A DNA stretch of 64,000 nucleotides from Lysobacter auxotrophicus (GCF_027924565.1 NZ_AP027041.1:2976001-3040000); one strand, 5' to 3'; shown: positions 47,639 to 57,213, counted from the first letter of the stretch. The notes: a model not told the origin generated them from the letters alone. Numbers and translations are program-made.

Positions 47639-48418
47639 ATGAAGGCAGTCATCCTGGCCGGCGGCCTCGGCACCCGCATCGCCGAAGAATCCGACACCAA
47701 GCCCAAGCCGATGGTCGAAATCGGGGGCAAGCCCCTGCTGTGGCACATCATGAAGGCCTACGCCCGTCACGGCATCAAGGACTTCGTCATCTGCCTTGGT
47801 TACAAGGGCTACGTGATCAAGGAATTCTTCTTCAACTATTACCGACACATGTCGGACATGTCGATCGACCTGAAAACCGGCGAGCACCGCATTCTCAGCA
47901 ACAACGCCGAGGACTGGCGGATCACGCTGGTCGACACCGGCCCGGAGACGATGACTGGCGGACGGCTGAAACGCGTTGCCCCTTTCCTTGGAGACGAAAC
48001 GTTCTGCCTGACCTATGGCGACGGCCTGTCGGATATCGACATCGGAGCGGAGCTGGAGTTCCATCGCCGTCATGGTCGTCTCGCGACCGTCGCCGCGGTG
48101 CAGCCGCCTGGCCGCTTCGGCGTCCTCAACATCGACGACACGAACGCAGTGACGAGCTTCGAAGAGAAGCCGAGCGACGAAATCGGCTGGATCAACGGCG
48201 GGTTCTTTGTCCTCGAACCGCGAGCCATCGACTACATCGAAGGCGACAGCACGTCTTGGGAGCGCGCGCCGCTCGCGAACCTCGCTCGAGACGGTCAGCT
48301 CGCCGCATTCCACCATCAGGGTTTCTGGCAGCCTTGCGACACACTGCGCGACAAGCGCGAACTCGAGGCGCTGTGGGCGGCGGGCGACGCACCGTGGTGC
48401 ACCTGGGCCCGCGAATGA
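47639..48418 (+). CDS. rfbF: glucose-1-phosphate cytidylyltransferase
   Basis: RfbF makes CDP-glucose from CTP and glucose 1-phosphate. The 259-residue protein has the nucleotidyltransferase opening MKAVILAGGLGTRIAEESDTKPKP, GGKPLLWHIMK, the metal-binding YGDGLSDID and the family's PPGRFGVLNI. The length matches the family (about 257). AGGAAGAG stands before the ATG at 47639, ten bases after the GT2 gene. The product feeds RfbG (44743), so the order of genes does not follow the order of reactions. Confidence 0.95.
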   Translation: MKAVILAGGLGTRIAEESDTKPKPMVEIGGKPLLWHIMKAYARHGIKDFVICLGYKGYVIKEFFFNYYRHMSDMSIDLKTGEHRILSNNAEDWRITLVDTGPETMTGGRLKRVAPFLGDETFCLTYGDGLSDIDIGAELEFHRRHGRLATVAAVQPPGRFGVLNIDDTNAVTSFEEKPSDEIGWINGGFFVLEPRAIDYIEGDSTSWERAPLANLARDGQLAAFHHQGFWQPCDTLRDKRELEALWAAGDAPWCTWARE

Positions 48419-49452
48419 ACGATGCAACAAAGGACGGGCGGATAAGCTGGGGCCGACATCTTGTCGGCCTTGTGGCGACGCTCGGATGCCTGTACCTGCT
48501 TTCCCGCCAGGTGAAATTGCAGGACGTGCTGGACGCGGTTCGACACTTCCACTGGCCCTATCTGGTCCTGGGGATTTCGTCACTGGCAGCCGGGTACGTG
48601 TTGCGAATCTGGCGTTGGCGCATGCTGCTGCGCGCTGCCGGCGCACGTGCGTCGTTCCGTGAGTGCACGGCGCCGTTCCTGGGCTCCATCGCGCTCAACA
48701 ATGTGCTGCCGCTTCGACTCGGCGACGTTCTTCGTGCCCTGGTGTTTCCTACCGCGATGGGTCTTACCCGTACGCTTGCGACAAGCAGCCTCGTGATGGA
48801 ACGCCTGGTGGACCTCATGACACTGCTGGCCAGCCTGACCATCGGATTGTTCGCCATCCGGACGGTCGTGGTGCCGGAAGGGCTTCAGCAAACTGCCGTC
48901 AGTCTCGCCATCGTGGGCGGTTTGGCTCTCGTGCTTGGCCTTGGGTTGAGCGCGCGCCTCGGTACGCTTTTCAACTCCATGGCCAACCGTCGCGCGCACC
49001 CGACGGACAAACTGTCGCGCCTCTATCGCACTGTCGGTGAGCTGTTGCATGGATTCGCCGCAATGGCGCGCCCGGGCATCCTCGCGCAGCTCGTCCTGAT
49101 ATCGATGGCCATCTGGGCGTTCGAGTCGGGCCTGTTCTACTTCATCCTCGTCGGCCTTTCGATCCCAGCGACGCCCACGGTGGCGCTCCTGGTGATGTCG
49201 ATCGCCACGTTGGCGACGCTGGCACCATCCTCACCGGGGTACGTCGGCCCGTTCCACCTTGCGGCATTCGCCGCCGTTTCGCTGGTGGGCGGGTCTGCCG
49301 CGCAGGCCGGGAGTTATGCGGTCATCGTACACCTGGCCCTCTGGTTGCCCTCCACGATCGCAGGCGCGATCGCCCTCTCGTTGCGTCCGGAGCTGTTCCG
49401 CTCGGCCCGGCAGAAAGAACTCACTGCGAAGAACCAACATGAACAAGTATGA
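48415..49452 (+). CDS. lysylphosphatidylglycerol-synthase-type/flippase-like membrane protein
   Basis: This 345-residue protein has seven or eight membrane helices and the UPF0104/LPG-synthase transmembrane-region features: VLRIWRWRMLLRAAGA, PLRLGDVLRALVFP, and SSPGYVGPFHLAAFAA. Such proteins without an aminoacyltransferase domain are thought to flip or transport lipid-linked molecules. Placed between the sugar genes and a GT-C enzyme, it may flip the lipid-linked sugar made by the GT2 enzyme. This is inferred from context. ATGA overlaps with rfbF at the start and 14 bases overlap with the next gene. Confidence 0.8.
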   Translation: MNDATKDGRISWGRHLVGLVATLGCLYLLSRQVKLQDVLDAVRHFHWPYLVLGISSLAAGYVLRIWRWRMLLRAAGARASFRECTAPFLGSIALNNVLPLRLGDVLRALVFPTAMGLTRTLATSSLVMERLVDLMTLLASLTIGLFAIRTVVVPEGLQQTAVSLAIVGGLALVLGLGLSARLGTLFNSMANRRAHPTDKLSRLYRTVGELLHGFAAMARPGILAQLVLISMAIWAFESGLFYFILVGLSIPATPTVALLVMSIATLATLAPSSPGYVGPFHLAAFAAVSLVGGSAAQAGSYAVIVHLALWLPSTIAGAIALSLRPELFRSARQKELTAKNQHEQV

Positions 49453-50752
49453 CGTCGTCATTGTGGGAGCCGGTTTTACCGGACTGACCGCCGCCTACGT
49501 GCTCGCCAAGCAGGGCAAGCGCGTGCATGTGATCGAGGCAGACCACACGCCCGGCGGACTGGCCGGCGTATTCGAGTTCGACGACGGCGTGAAGGTCGAG
49601 AAGTTCTATCACCACTGGTTCAACAATGACGTTTTCGTACCTGAGCTGGTGAAGGAGCTCGGGCTGGAAGGCGACGTCATTCTGCTGCCTACCCGGACCG
49701 GCATGTACTACAACGGCCGCATCTGGAAACTCTCGACGCCGCTCGACCTCCTTCGCTTCAAAGCGCTGTCGCTCATCGATCGCATCCGCCTGGGCCTGCT
49801 CGTGTTCCAGGTGCGCCGGATCAAGGACTGGAAGACGATCGAGCACCTGAGCATCCGCGAGTGGCTCGAGCCGCTCTGCGGGAAGTCCGTCTACAAGATC
49901 GTCTGGGAGCCGCTGATCGATGCGAAGTTCTCGGTGTTCGCTGAAACGGTGAACGCGGTCTGGATGTGGAAGAAGCTCGTCCTGCGTGGCGGTACGCGCA
50001 ACGACAAGGGCGGCGAGGAACTTGCGTACTTCAAGGGTGGCTTCGGTCGTCTGGCCGAGGCGCTCGTCGATGCAATACGTGCGCTGGGGAGCGAGGTCAG
50101 CTTCGGCGTGCGCGCGCAGGGCATCGAATCGGACGGCGCCCGGGTGACTGCGTTGAGGACAGATCACGGCGAGGTATACGGCGATCGTTTCCTGCTCACG
50201 CCGGCGTTCCCGCAGATCGCCGACATCTTGGAGGAGCGGGCCGATCCGACTGCGATCGCCCAGCTTCGCCGCGTGCGCTACCTGGGAAACATGTGCTTGG
50301 TACTGCGCCTGCGCCAGAGCCTGTCGGAAACCTACTGGTTGAACGTGAATGACCCCGGCTTCCCGTTCGTTGGCGTCATCGAACACACCAACTTCGACAC
50401 CCCCGAACACTACAAGGGAACGCACATCGCGTACCTCTCGCGCTATCTCGCCGTGGAAGATCCGGTCTGGAAGTTCACTGACGAGCAGTACTTCGAATTC
50501 GCGCTTGAGCATCTGGAACGCATGTTCCCGAAGCTGGAGCGCTCGTGGGTGGTGGACTACAAGGTCTGGCGCTCCGAGTACGCCCAGCCGGTGACGGAAC
50601 GCAACTATTCGCAGTACGTGCCTGGTAGCCAGACGCAGTTCGAAAACCTGCAGATTTCCACGATGGCGCAGATCTATCCGGAGGATCGCGGGACCAACTA
50701 CGCCATCCGGGAAGGTCGCCGTATCGCCAAAGTGCTGTCAGCGGAAGGATGA
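49439..50752 (+). CDS. FAD/NAD(P)-dependent oxidoreductase, amine-oxidase/UGM-like
   Basis: This 437-residue flavoprotein has the dinucleotide-binding opening YDVVIVGAGFTGLTAAYVLAKQGKRVHVIEAD, followed by PGGLAGVF. The general build is of the protoporphyrinogen-oxidase/UDP-galactopyranose-mutase/amine-oxidase group, with no clear single function. In this operon it may act on a sugar or on the polyprenyl carrier. The C-terminal NYAIREGRRIAKVL completes the FAD site. It overlaps the flippase-like gene by 14 bases. The ATG at 49439 is exact for the family start. What it oxidises cannot be told from the sequence. Confidence 0.82.
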   Translation: MNKYDVVIVGAGFTGLTAAYVLAKQGKRVHVIEADHTPGGLAGVFEFDDGVKVEKFYHHWFNNDVFVPELVKELGLEGDVILLPTRTGMYYNGRIWKLSTPLDLLRFKALSLIDRIRLGLLVFQVRRIKDWKTIEHLSIREWLEPLCGKSVYKIVWEPLIDAKFSVFAETVNAVWMWKKLVLRGGTRNDKGGEELAYFKGGFGRLAEALVDAIRALGSEVSFGVRAQGIESDGARVTALRTDHGEVYGDRFLLTPAFPQIADILEERADPTAIAQLRRVRYLGNMCLVLRLRQSLSETYWLNVNDPGFPFVGVIEHTNFDTPEHYKGTHIAYLSRYLAVEDPVWKFTDEQYFEFALEHLERMFPKLERSWVVDYKVWRSEYAQPVTERNYSQYVPGSQTQFENLQISTMAQIYPEDRGTNYAIREGRRIAKVLSAEG

Positions 50753-50764
50753 TCGGAAAGGACA

Positions 50765-53593
50765 GTGGGCGGACACCTTCCCAAGCGACCGATGTCTTAC
50801 GCCATTCTCCACTTGCACTCGTGGAGAACCTGGCTGCTTCTAGGTGCGCTCATCGCGATTCTTCTGGTTAACCGCGAATTTGCCGTCGCCGACAACGGCG
50901 ACTACACGCGATACAACCAACCTTACGTTACCCACCCGACCGATCTCGAAACAAACTGGCCAGAGGCGGGTACGGCCGACCATGCCTACCGGTTCTTCAA
51001 CCAGCCCCTGTTTTACTGGCATGCAGCGAAGGAGCAGGGCGCCTCCTGGTTCACGTCGGCCACCATTTTTTGGTGGGTCGGCAATCAGCTCAATCGGCTT
51101 CTATATAGCACCGAAGTCGTCAACCTCCGCTACATCGGCCTGCCATTCTTCCTTCTGCAAGCCGTAGTGCTGCTCATCGCGGCACGGAAGATCCGTACCG
51201 GGCTTGTTGGTGCGATCGCCACAATCGCCACGACCCTCGTCTTTACTGATGGTCGGCTGTCCGCCTATTACAACTCCTTTTTTGCCGAGGGCGTACCGAT
51301 ACTGGCTTTGCTGGTGACGTTCGCGTTCCTTACGTCTCGGGCGCTGGGTGAACAAGAGCAGTCGCGACGCTGGGGTACCTGGCTGGGATGGTGCTCCGTA
51401 GTGCTTTTATGCCTGGCCGTGCTGGCAAAAAGGCAATATCTCTACTTCTGTGTGCCGGCGACATTGGCGGCGTACTTCCTCCTGATCGGCCCGTCCGCCA
51501 GGCCTCTCAGGCAGCGCTTGCTCGCGTTTGGGGCAATCGCGCTAACGGTGACCAGCCTTCTTGGTCTGGCGAGTTTCGCGCTCCGTGCAGGCGATGCGAG
51601 CGAGGGGAACGCAGCACGCATTACCAGCTATAACGCCTTGTATTACGGTTTGCTTCCGCACTCCACAAATCCGGCGGACCTGATTGCCAAACTCGGCCTG
51701 CCCCCGACGTCGGTCGAACACGTAGGCAAGCCGGTTTGGCGTCCTGAGGCATTACAGTTCGTCGAAAACGAAGCAAGCGTCAACGTACGGACTTTCCTGC
51801 GCGCAATTGCTCTGGAGCCGGCAGCTTTTGCGAAGTCCGCTTTCACCAACGCCCGTGAAATCGGAAATCTGGACGTCCCGCTTGGAAACGTGCATGGTCA
51901 GTCGCTGGGCGCGCCGCCAGTACTGGTCACGCTGCCGAGCCGGCTTTCCACGTGGCTATCTGGTCGCCTGTTCTTTGTCGTCGCCCTCGGTTTAGGGATC
52001 GTACTGGCGCTATGGCGCACTGCCCTCCCTTATCAGCAGAGGCTGGCTCACCAACTGCTCGCCTTGATGCTGTTGGCCGTGCTCTGCGCGGACCTTCTGG
52101 TTTCGACTTTCGACGGCCAACAGGAGGCGCGCAAGCATCTGCTACTCGGGAGCATCGCGGCAATGCTCCTTTACGTACAGGCTCTTTGGACCCTGGTAGC
52201 GGCGGCCCAGAATCGCCAGGCGGGCAGGCTGGAACGGCGACGCCCCTGGGCATGGGGCAAGATGTACGGACCTTCCACGCTTGAAAACTCGGAGCGCCTG
52301 ACCCGATTGTTATGGGCTGTAGCCGTTGCTGGTGCCCTGGCCCGCATCGCGACCGTCGCTTTCGTTCCCTTAGAACCGATATCGGACTTCAAGCGATATT
52401 TCGATGTTGCCGCCGGGTTCGCACAGAACGGGGCGCTCGCCTATCACCAGTGGCCTTTCGTATCCCAGGGGCCCACCTACCCACTGTTCCTGGGTGCTGT
52501 CTTCAAGCTGTTCGGTACCGGGGTATGGCAGGGAAAAATCGCTAATCTAATACTTTCTCTAGCGACGCTGGGGTTGTTCACTCGTTACTGCGCCCAATCC
52601 AACTGGAGGCCCGTCACGCGGCTTACTCTGGTTACGGCTTTTGCCCTCCATCCAGGATTAGTGACCTATTCCGTCGTTTTGGGGACCGAGACCATTGCAG
52701 TCTTCCTTGTCGTTTGTGCATTCGCGCTAATCCGCATTCCTTCGCGTGCACATTGGCTGGCTGCTGGGGTGGTGCTCGGCGTTTTCGTCCTGGCCCGGCC
52801 CCAATTTCTTCCCGCCGTTGCGCTTTTCATCACCATTGCCTTCCTGCGCTCGCCAGACCGGCGACTTCTCGTGTCGAGCTGCGCTATTGCGCTCGCACTG
52901 ACGATGACTCCATGGCTGTTGCGGAACCACGCCTTGTTCGATCGATGGATTCCGGTCAGCGCCAGCTCTGGATATATCCTGCTTGCAAACAACAATTCCG
53001 CTAACGACCAAGGCGGATGGATGCCCCTGTCTTCAGTGGAGATATCACCGGAGACCCGACAGGAGTTCACCCGTGCGAATCGAGCCTGGCTTTTCGAGGA
53101 AGGCGACGAGAATGCGAAAGTCCTGAAGTGGACACCAGACGATGACGCCCTTGCTCGATCGGAAGCGATAAGGTGGATCGTTGAACATCCCGTCGCCTTC
53201 ACGCGGCTGGGAGTCCAGCGTCTCCGTAACGTGTTCCTTCGATCCAGTACGACAATGCTTTACTGGCCCCTGGGTGAAGTCGGAGTGCCACGATGGTTGG
53301 CACGGGCCACCAACATAATCACCACCTTGAGCTATGCAACAGCGATCCTCGCGATCGTCTTCGGTTGGCGCGGCTTTTGGGCGCGGCAGAATGACTGGTT
53401 CGTCCTTGCTGCCGGACTCGTCGTCGCGGGCTTGGGAGCAATATTCGTGTTTGAAGGCCAAGGTCGTTACGCGCTGCCGATGTTGCCTGCTGCACTAATT
53501 CTTTGCGCGGTGACATTGGATTGGGCCAGCAATAAGCTCAGAACGTCGCGCACACGTGAGGCGTCATCAACGCCCGCTGCGAGCGAAAGCTAG
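50765..53593 (+). CDS. large membrane protein, apparent fusion of two GT-C glycosyltransferase modules
   Basis: This 942-residue protein has about 20 membrane helices in two halves joined by a soluble link (about 480-510). The first half has a first periplasmic loop with the acidic motif VADNGDYTRYN. The second half starts again with a helix and the acidic motif EPISDFKRYFDVAAGFA, then SQGPTYPLFLGAVFKLFG, as in ArnT/GT39-type enzymes that use polyprenyl-phosphate sugars. Each half alone is the size of a usual GT-C protein. It would transfer sugars in the periplasm. Base composition is lower in GC than neighbours. Starts at GTG 50765 or ATG 50792 are possible. Confidence 0.75.
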   Translation: MGGHLPKRPMSYAILHLHSWRTWLLLGALIAILLVNREFAVADNGDYTRYNQPYVTHPTDLETNWPEAGTADHAYRFFNQPLFYWHAAKEQGASWFTSATIFWWVGNQLNRLLYSTEVVNLRYIGLPFFLLQAVVLLIAARKIRTGLVGAIATIATTLVFTDGRLSAYYNSFFAEGVPILALLVTFAFLTSRALGEQEQSRRWGTWLGWCSVVLLCLAVLAKRQYLYFCVPATLAAYFLLIGPSARPLRQRLLAFGAIALTVTSLLGLASFALRAGDASEGNAARITSYNALYYGLLPHSTNPADLIAKLGLPPTSVEHVGKPVWRPEALQFVENEASVNVRTFLRAIALEPAAFAKSAFTNAREIGNLDVPLGNVHGQSLGAPPVLVTLPSRLSTWLSGRLFFVVALGLGIVLALWRTALPYQQRLAHQLLALMLLAVLCADLLVSTFDGQQEARKHLLLGSIAAMLLYVQALWTLVAAAQNRQAGRLERRRPWAWGKMYGPSTLENSERLTRLLWAVAVAGALARIATVAFVPLEPISDFKRYFDVAAGFAQNGALAYHQWPFVSQGPTYPLFLGAVFKLFGTGVWQGKIANLILSLATLGLFTRYCAQSNWRPVTRLTLVTAFALHPGLVTYSVVLGTETIAVFLVVCAFALIRIPSRAHWLAAGVVLGVFVLARPQFLPAVALFITIAFLRSPDRRLLVSSCAIALALTMTPWLLRNHALFDRWIPVSASSGYILLANNNSANDQGGWMPLSSVEISPETRQEFTRANRAWLFEEGDENAKVLKWTPDDDALARSEAIRWIVEHPVAFTRLGVQRLRNVFLRSSTTMLYWPLGEVGVPRWLARATNIITTLSYATAILAIVFGWRGFWARQNDWFVLAAGLVVAGLGAIFVFEGQGRYALPMLPAALILCAVTLDWASNKLRTSRTREASSTPAASES

Positions 53594-53605
53594 ATCGACG
53601 AATGA

Positions 53606-54619
53606 CTACGGCTCTTCGACCACATACCCCTTCGCCTTCAACCTCGCGACGAAGCCATCCGGCCGCGTGAGTTCGCGCATCGGCAGCACGGCGAACGTCG
53701 TCATGTTCTTCGACAGCGCCGCCTCGGCCGCGCCGAGCCATCGCGCGGCGACCTGCCCTTCGATGTCGCGAGTGCGCTTGCGCAGCACGTCCGACTCGGC
53801 GGCCGCGCGCAGGCAGGCTTCGTTCTGGTCGGTGTAAGGCAGCGCTTTCAGCGATTCGAGATCGCCGACCGCCCAGGCATTGGCGCGTTCGCGCATCGTG
53901 CCGAGGTCCGACTCCAGCCGGTCCAGCGTCTTGGCGAAGCAGTCGAGGTCCTGCAGGCGCGCGCTGCGGAACTCCTTCAGCGCGACCTTCGGGTCCTGGA
54001 TCATCACCGTCACCATGGTTTGCGTGCGCGGCACCTTGTGGCGCTTGGCGAGCTTCTCCACCACCGGCCACACGACGCCACCCTGCTTCAGCCCGACGTC
54101 CTGAATCGCCTCCTGGTACAGCTCCATCGCGGCGAGGATCGGCCGGTAGCTTTCCACGCCACGATCGCTGCCGATGTACTTGCGCTTGAGCACCGCCCAG
54201 CGCGCGTACATATCAGGCGGCACGACCTCCTGCAGCGTCTGGCCATCGGGATTCTTGCGCGCACTGAACGCCTTGGGCGCGAGCGCGAGCGTGCCGAAGA
54301 AGCCAAGGTCCGTGTCGATGCGAACGGCCGGCGGTTCGATCAGTTCCTGCGATTGCGCGATGGCCTGCTCGACCTCGCGCGATTCCCACTCCATGCGTCG
54401 CGGCAGCGGCGACACGGTGCCAAGGATCCACAGCGTGTGTTCGCCCTTGCGCACCTTCCACAGTCCCGGGCCGGGCTGGATGCCGCTGACCACCATCGTT
54501 TCGAGATCGCGGATCGGCGGAAGCGGCACCTCGGGCGCGGGCTGCGCCGATGCGGTCCCGATCGCGAAAGCGGCGAGCACTCCGGAAAACCACCTGACGT
54601 TTCGACTACGCATCTGCAT
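53606..54619 (-). CDS. TraB/GumN-family protein
   Basis: This 337-residue protein has a signal peptide (about 1-25) and the TraB/GumN (PF01963) features: WKVRKGEHTLWILGTVSPLPRRMEWESREVEQAI near the start and, near the end, RTRDIEGQVAARWLGAAEAALSKNMTTFAVLPMREL. GumN lies beside xanthan genes in Xanthomonas but its function is not established; related Tiki proteins are metalloproteases. It converges on the glycan operon, 12 bases from it. The start may be 54619 or 54613. The usual metal-binding GTxH motif reads GTVS here, so activity is doubtful. Confidence 0.82.
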   Translation of the reverse strand: MQMRSRNVRWFSGVLAAFAIGTASAQPAPEVPLPPIRDLETMVVSGIQPGPGLWKVRKGEHTLWILGTVSPLPRRMEWESREVEQAIAQSQELIEPPAVRIDTDLGFFGTLALAPKAFSARKNPDGQTLQEVVPPDMYARWAVLKRKYIGSDRGVESYRPILAAMELYQEAIQDVGLKQGGVVWPVVEKLAKRHKVPRTQTMVTVMIQDPKVALKEFRSARLQDLDCFAKTLDRLESDLGTMRERANAWAVGDLESLKALPYTDQNEACLRAAAESDVLRKRTRDIEGQVAARWLGAAEAALSKNMTTFAVLPMRELTRPDGFVARLKAKGYVVEEP

Positions 54620-54835
54620 TCCCTTGTCGGATGGAGCGGCTGCGCGACTTGCTGAACGACGCAGGAGACGCTCCGTTCGGACCGCCCGATCGGCCGCGAG
54701 TTCCGTTCAGCCTGGCAGCCACGCACCCGCACGACGCAGTGCCTGCGCCGGGATCCACCGCGCCATCGTAGCCGCGCCGCCGCCGTGCACACGAGTAGTG
54801 GATACTTGGCGCGCTGCACCCAGGGAGCCCGACGC

Positions 54836-56863
54836 GTGTCCATCCAGTTCGACCGCCTTTTCCAGCACTCGCCGAACGCGTACATGGTGCTGGACCGGCA
54901 GATGCGCTTCGTCGAGGTGAACCAGGCCTACGAACTGCTCACCGGCCTGCCGCGTGCGCGGCTGCTCGGTCGCGCGCTGTTCGAGGTGTTCCCCGGTGCG
55001 ACCAACGACGACGGCAGCCCGCAGGCCGATGTGCTTCGCACGTCGCTCGAACGCGCCTTTTCTACCGGCGAGCGCGACGTGCTCGCGCTGATTCCCTACA
55101 CGATAGAATCCGAAACGCCCAACGGCCCCGTCCTCGACGTCCGCTACTGGAGCGCCACCCACACGCCGCTGCGCAACGACGACGGCGACGTGATTGCGGT
55201 GATGCAGCACACCACCGACGTCACCGAAGTCCATCGCCTTCGCGAGGAAGTGCGCCGCGCGCGCGAAGCCACCGGCGTCACCGCCGAGCAGGCGTCCGAA
55301 GGCGTGCTGTCGCGTGCGGCCGCGGTGCAGCGCGACAACGTGCGGCTGTCGGCGCGCCAGGCGTTCCTCACCGACCTGTTCGAACAGGCGCCCGGCTTCA
55401 TGGCCGTGCTGCGCGGGCCGGACAACGTGTTCGACCTGGCGAACGAAGCGTACGAACGCCTGATCGGCCGTCGCGATTTCATCGGCGTGCCGCTGCGCGA
55501 AGTGCTCCCCGAACTCACCGACCAGGGCTTCTTCGAGCTGCTCGCCCAGGTGCGCGAAACCGGCAATCCGTTCGTGGGTCGCGGCATGCCGGTGACGTTG
55601 CGGCAGGACGACGCGGAAGACCGCACGATCTTCGTCGACTTCATCTACCAGCCGATCCGCGATTCGCACGGCCACGTCGAAGGCATCTTCGTGCAGGGCG
55701 CGGACGTCACCGGGCGCGAGGCCGCGTTGTCGGCACTGCGCGAGAGCGAGGGACGTTTCCGCACCATCGCCAACCTCGTGCCGCAGATGGTGTGGTCGGC
55801 GCGCTCCAACGGCGAGCTCGATTACTGCAACCAGCGCTGGTACGACTTCACCGGACTGCCCGATGGCGCCACGCGCGGGCACGACTGGGAGGAATCGCTG
55901 CACCCGGACGATCGCGACCGCGCGCGGGCGCTGTGGCGACGCAGCCTTGCGACGGGAGAGCCGTACGACATCGAATACCGCCTGCGTTTCCACACCGGCG
56001 AGTACCGCTGGGTGCTCGGCCGCGCGCTGCCGATGCGCGATGCGACGGGCCTGATCGTCCGCTGGATGGGCACGTGCACCGACATCCAGGACCAGAAGCG
56101 CGTGCAGGAAATGCTGGAGCGCAGCCAGGAAGCATTGCGCACCGCCGATCGCCAGAAGGACCATTTCCTCGCGATGCTCGCGCATGAGTTGCGCAACCCG
56201 CTCGCGCCCATCGCCACCGCGGCGCAGTTGCTGAAGATGGCCCCGGACAGCGTGCAGAACGTGCTGCAGGCAAGCGAGATCATCGACCGCCAGGCCATCC
56301 ACATGGGCAACCTCGTCGAGGACCTGATGGACGTCTCGCGCGTGACGCGCGGCCTGACGGCACTGAAGCGCCGGCGCGTGCGGTTGTCGGACATCGTCGA
56401 TGCAGCGGTGGAACAGACGATGCCGCTCATGACGCGGCGCGGCCATCGCTTCACGCTGGCCGATCGCAGCGTCGGCGTGGAGCTGTGGGCCGACCCTTCG
56501 CGCCTCACGCAGATCCTGTCGAACCTGCTGAACAACGCAGCCAAGTACACGCCGCCCAACGGGACGGTCGCGCTGGAGATCGAAGCGGTCGGCCCCGACG
56601 TACTGCTGCGCGTGCGCGACAACGGGATCGGCATCGAGGCGGACATGCTGTCGCGCGTGTTCGAGCTGTTCGCGCAGGGCGCATCGACGCCGGAGCGTCA
56701 CGAAGGCGGCCTGGGCATCGGCCTGGCCCTCGCCCGCAGCCTCACGCGTCTGCATGGCGGCACCCTCACCGCCTACAGCGCCGGCCCCGGCGAAGGGTCG
56801 ACGTTCGAACTGCGCCTGCCGCGCGACATGCCGCCGGTGCTCGACGAGGACCTGCCGGAATAA
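54836..56863 (+). CDS. multi-PAS histidine kinase (orphan)
   Basis: This 675-residue kinase has three PAS-type sensor domains (about 3-135, 180-310 and 315-430), then the dimerisation domain with the phospho-acceptor histidine in HFLAMLAHELRNPLAPIATAAQ and an ATPase domain with NLLNNAAKYTPPNG, DNGIGIEADML and GGLGIGLALARS. No transmembrane segment or signal is seen, so it probably senses a cytoplasmic cue. No response regulator gene or receiver domain adjoins. The GTG start at 54836 (after AGGGAG) is preferred to ATG 54785. The PAS ligands are unknown. Confidence 0.92.
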   Translation: MSIQFDRLFQHSPNAYMVLDRQMRFVEVNQAYELLTGLPRARLLGRALFEVFPGATNDDGSPQADVLRTSLERAFSTGERDVLALIPYTIESETPNGPVLDVRYWSATHTPLRNDDGDVIAVMQHTTDVTEVHRLREEVRRAREATGVTAEQASEGVLSRAAAVQRDNVRLSARQAFLTDLFEQAPGFMAVLRGPDNVFDLANEAYERLIGRRDFIGVPLREVLPELTDQGFFELLAQVRETGNPFVGRGMPVTLRQDDAEDRTIFVDFIYQPIRDSHGHVEGIFVQGADVTGREAALSALRESEGRFRTIANLVPQMVWSARSNGELDYCNQRWYDFTGLPDGATRGHDWEESLHPDDRDRARALWRRSLATGEPYDIEYRLRFHTGEYRWVLGRALPMRDATGLIVRWMGTCTDIQDQKRVQEMLERSQEALRTADRQKDHFLAMLAHELRNPLAPIATAAQLLKMAPDSVQNVLQASEIIDRQAIHMGNLVEDLMDVSRVTRGLTALKRRRVRLSDIVDAAVEQTMPLMTRRGHRFTLADRSVGVELWADPSRLTQILSNLLNNAAKYTPPNGTVALEIEAVGPDVLLRVRDNGIGIEADMLSRVFELFAQGASTPERHEGGLGIGLALARSLTRLHGGTLTAYSAGPGEGSTFELRLPRDMPPVLDEDLPE

Positions 56864-57027
56864 GGCAGACGTCCGCCGCAAGCATGCGCAGACATGCCGG
56901 CGCGTGCGTCGCGCAGGCCATCCTGTATGAGGCTCCGGCGTGATCGCCGCGCGGAGGCCGAGGACTTCACTGCCTCCTCACCATCCATCACGGAGATTCC
57001 GCACCTCAACCGATTGAGGGGCAGGAG

Positions 57028-57213
57028 ATGGAGAAGTCGGCAGAACGACATGCGTTTTGGCAGGAGCACGTGGCCGTCGGCTTCGACGTCGTCAGTCGCG
57101 AGGGCATCCTGCAGGGCTACGCCTGCAACGCGCCGTTCGTGATTGGAGCCTTCGCCGACGAGCCGGCTCGGGAAAGCGCCTTCGCTGGGAGAGAGGCGCT
57201 GGCGCTTTCCTGA
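57028..57213 (+). CDS. doubtful small ORF (61 residues)
   Basis: A 61-residue frame starts MEKSAERHAFWQEHVAVGF directly after GGGGCAGGAG, but the ribosome site is too close to the ATG. No family is recognised. It could be a real small protein or a fragment of a decayed gene. The surrounding 56864-57333 interval holds no other candidate. Confidence 0.25.
   Translation: MEKSAERHAFWQEHVAVGFDVVSREGILQGYACNAPFVIGAFADEPARESAFAGREALALS

Noticed and set aside
57028..57213. A transposase accessory (IS66 TnpA-like) fragment
   Set aside because: The resemblance is limited to a few residues (RHAFWQEHV) and no other IS sequence or inverted repeat was seen.
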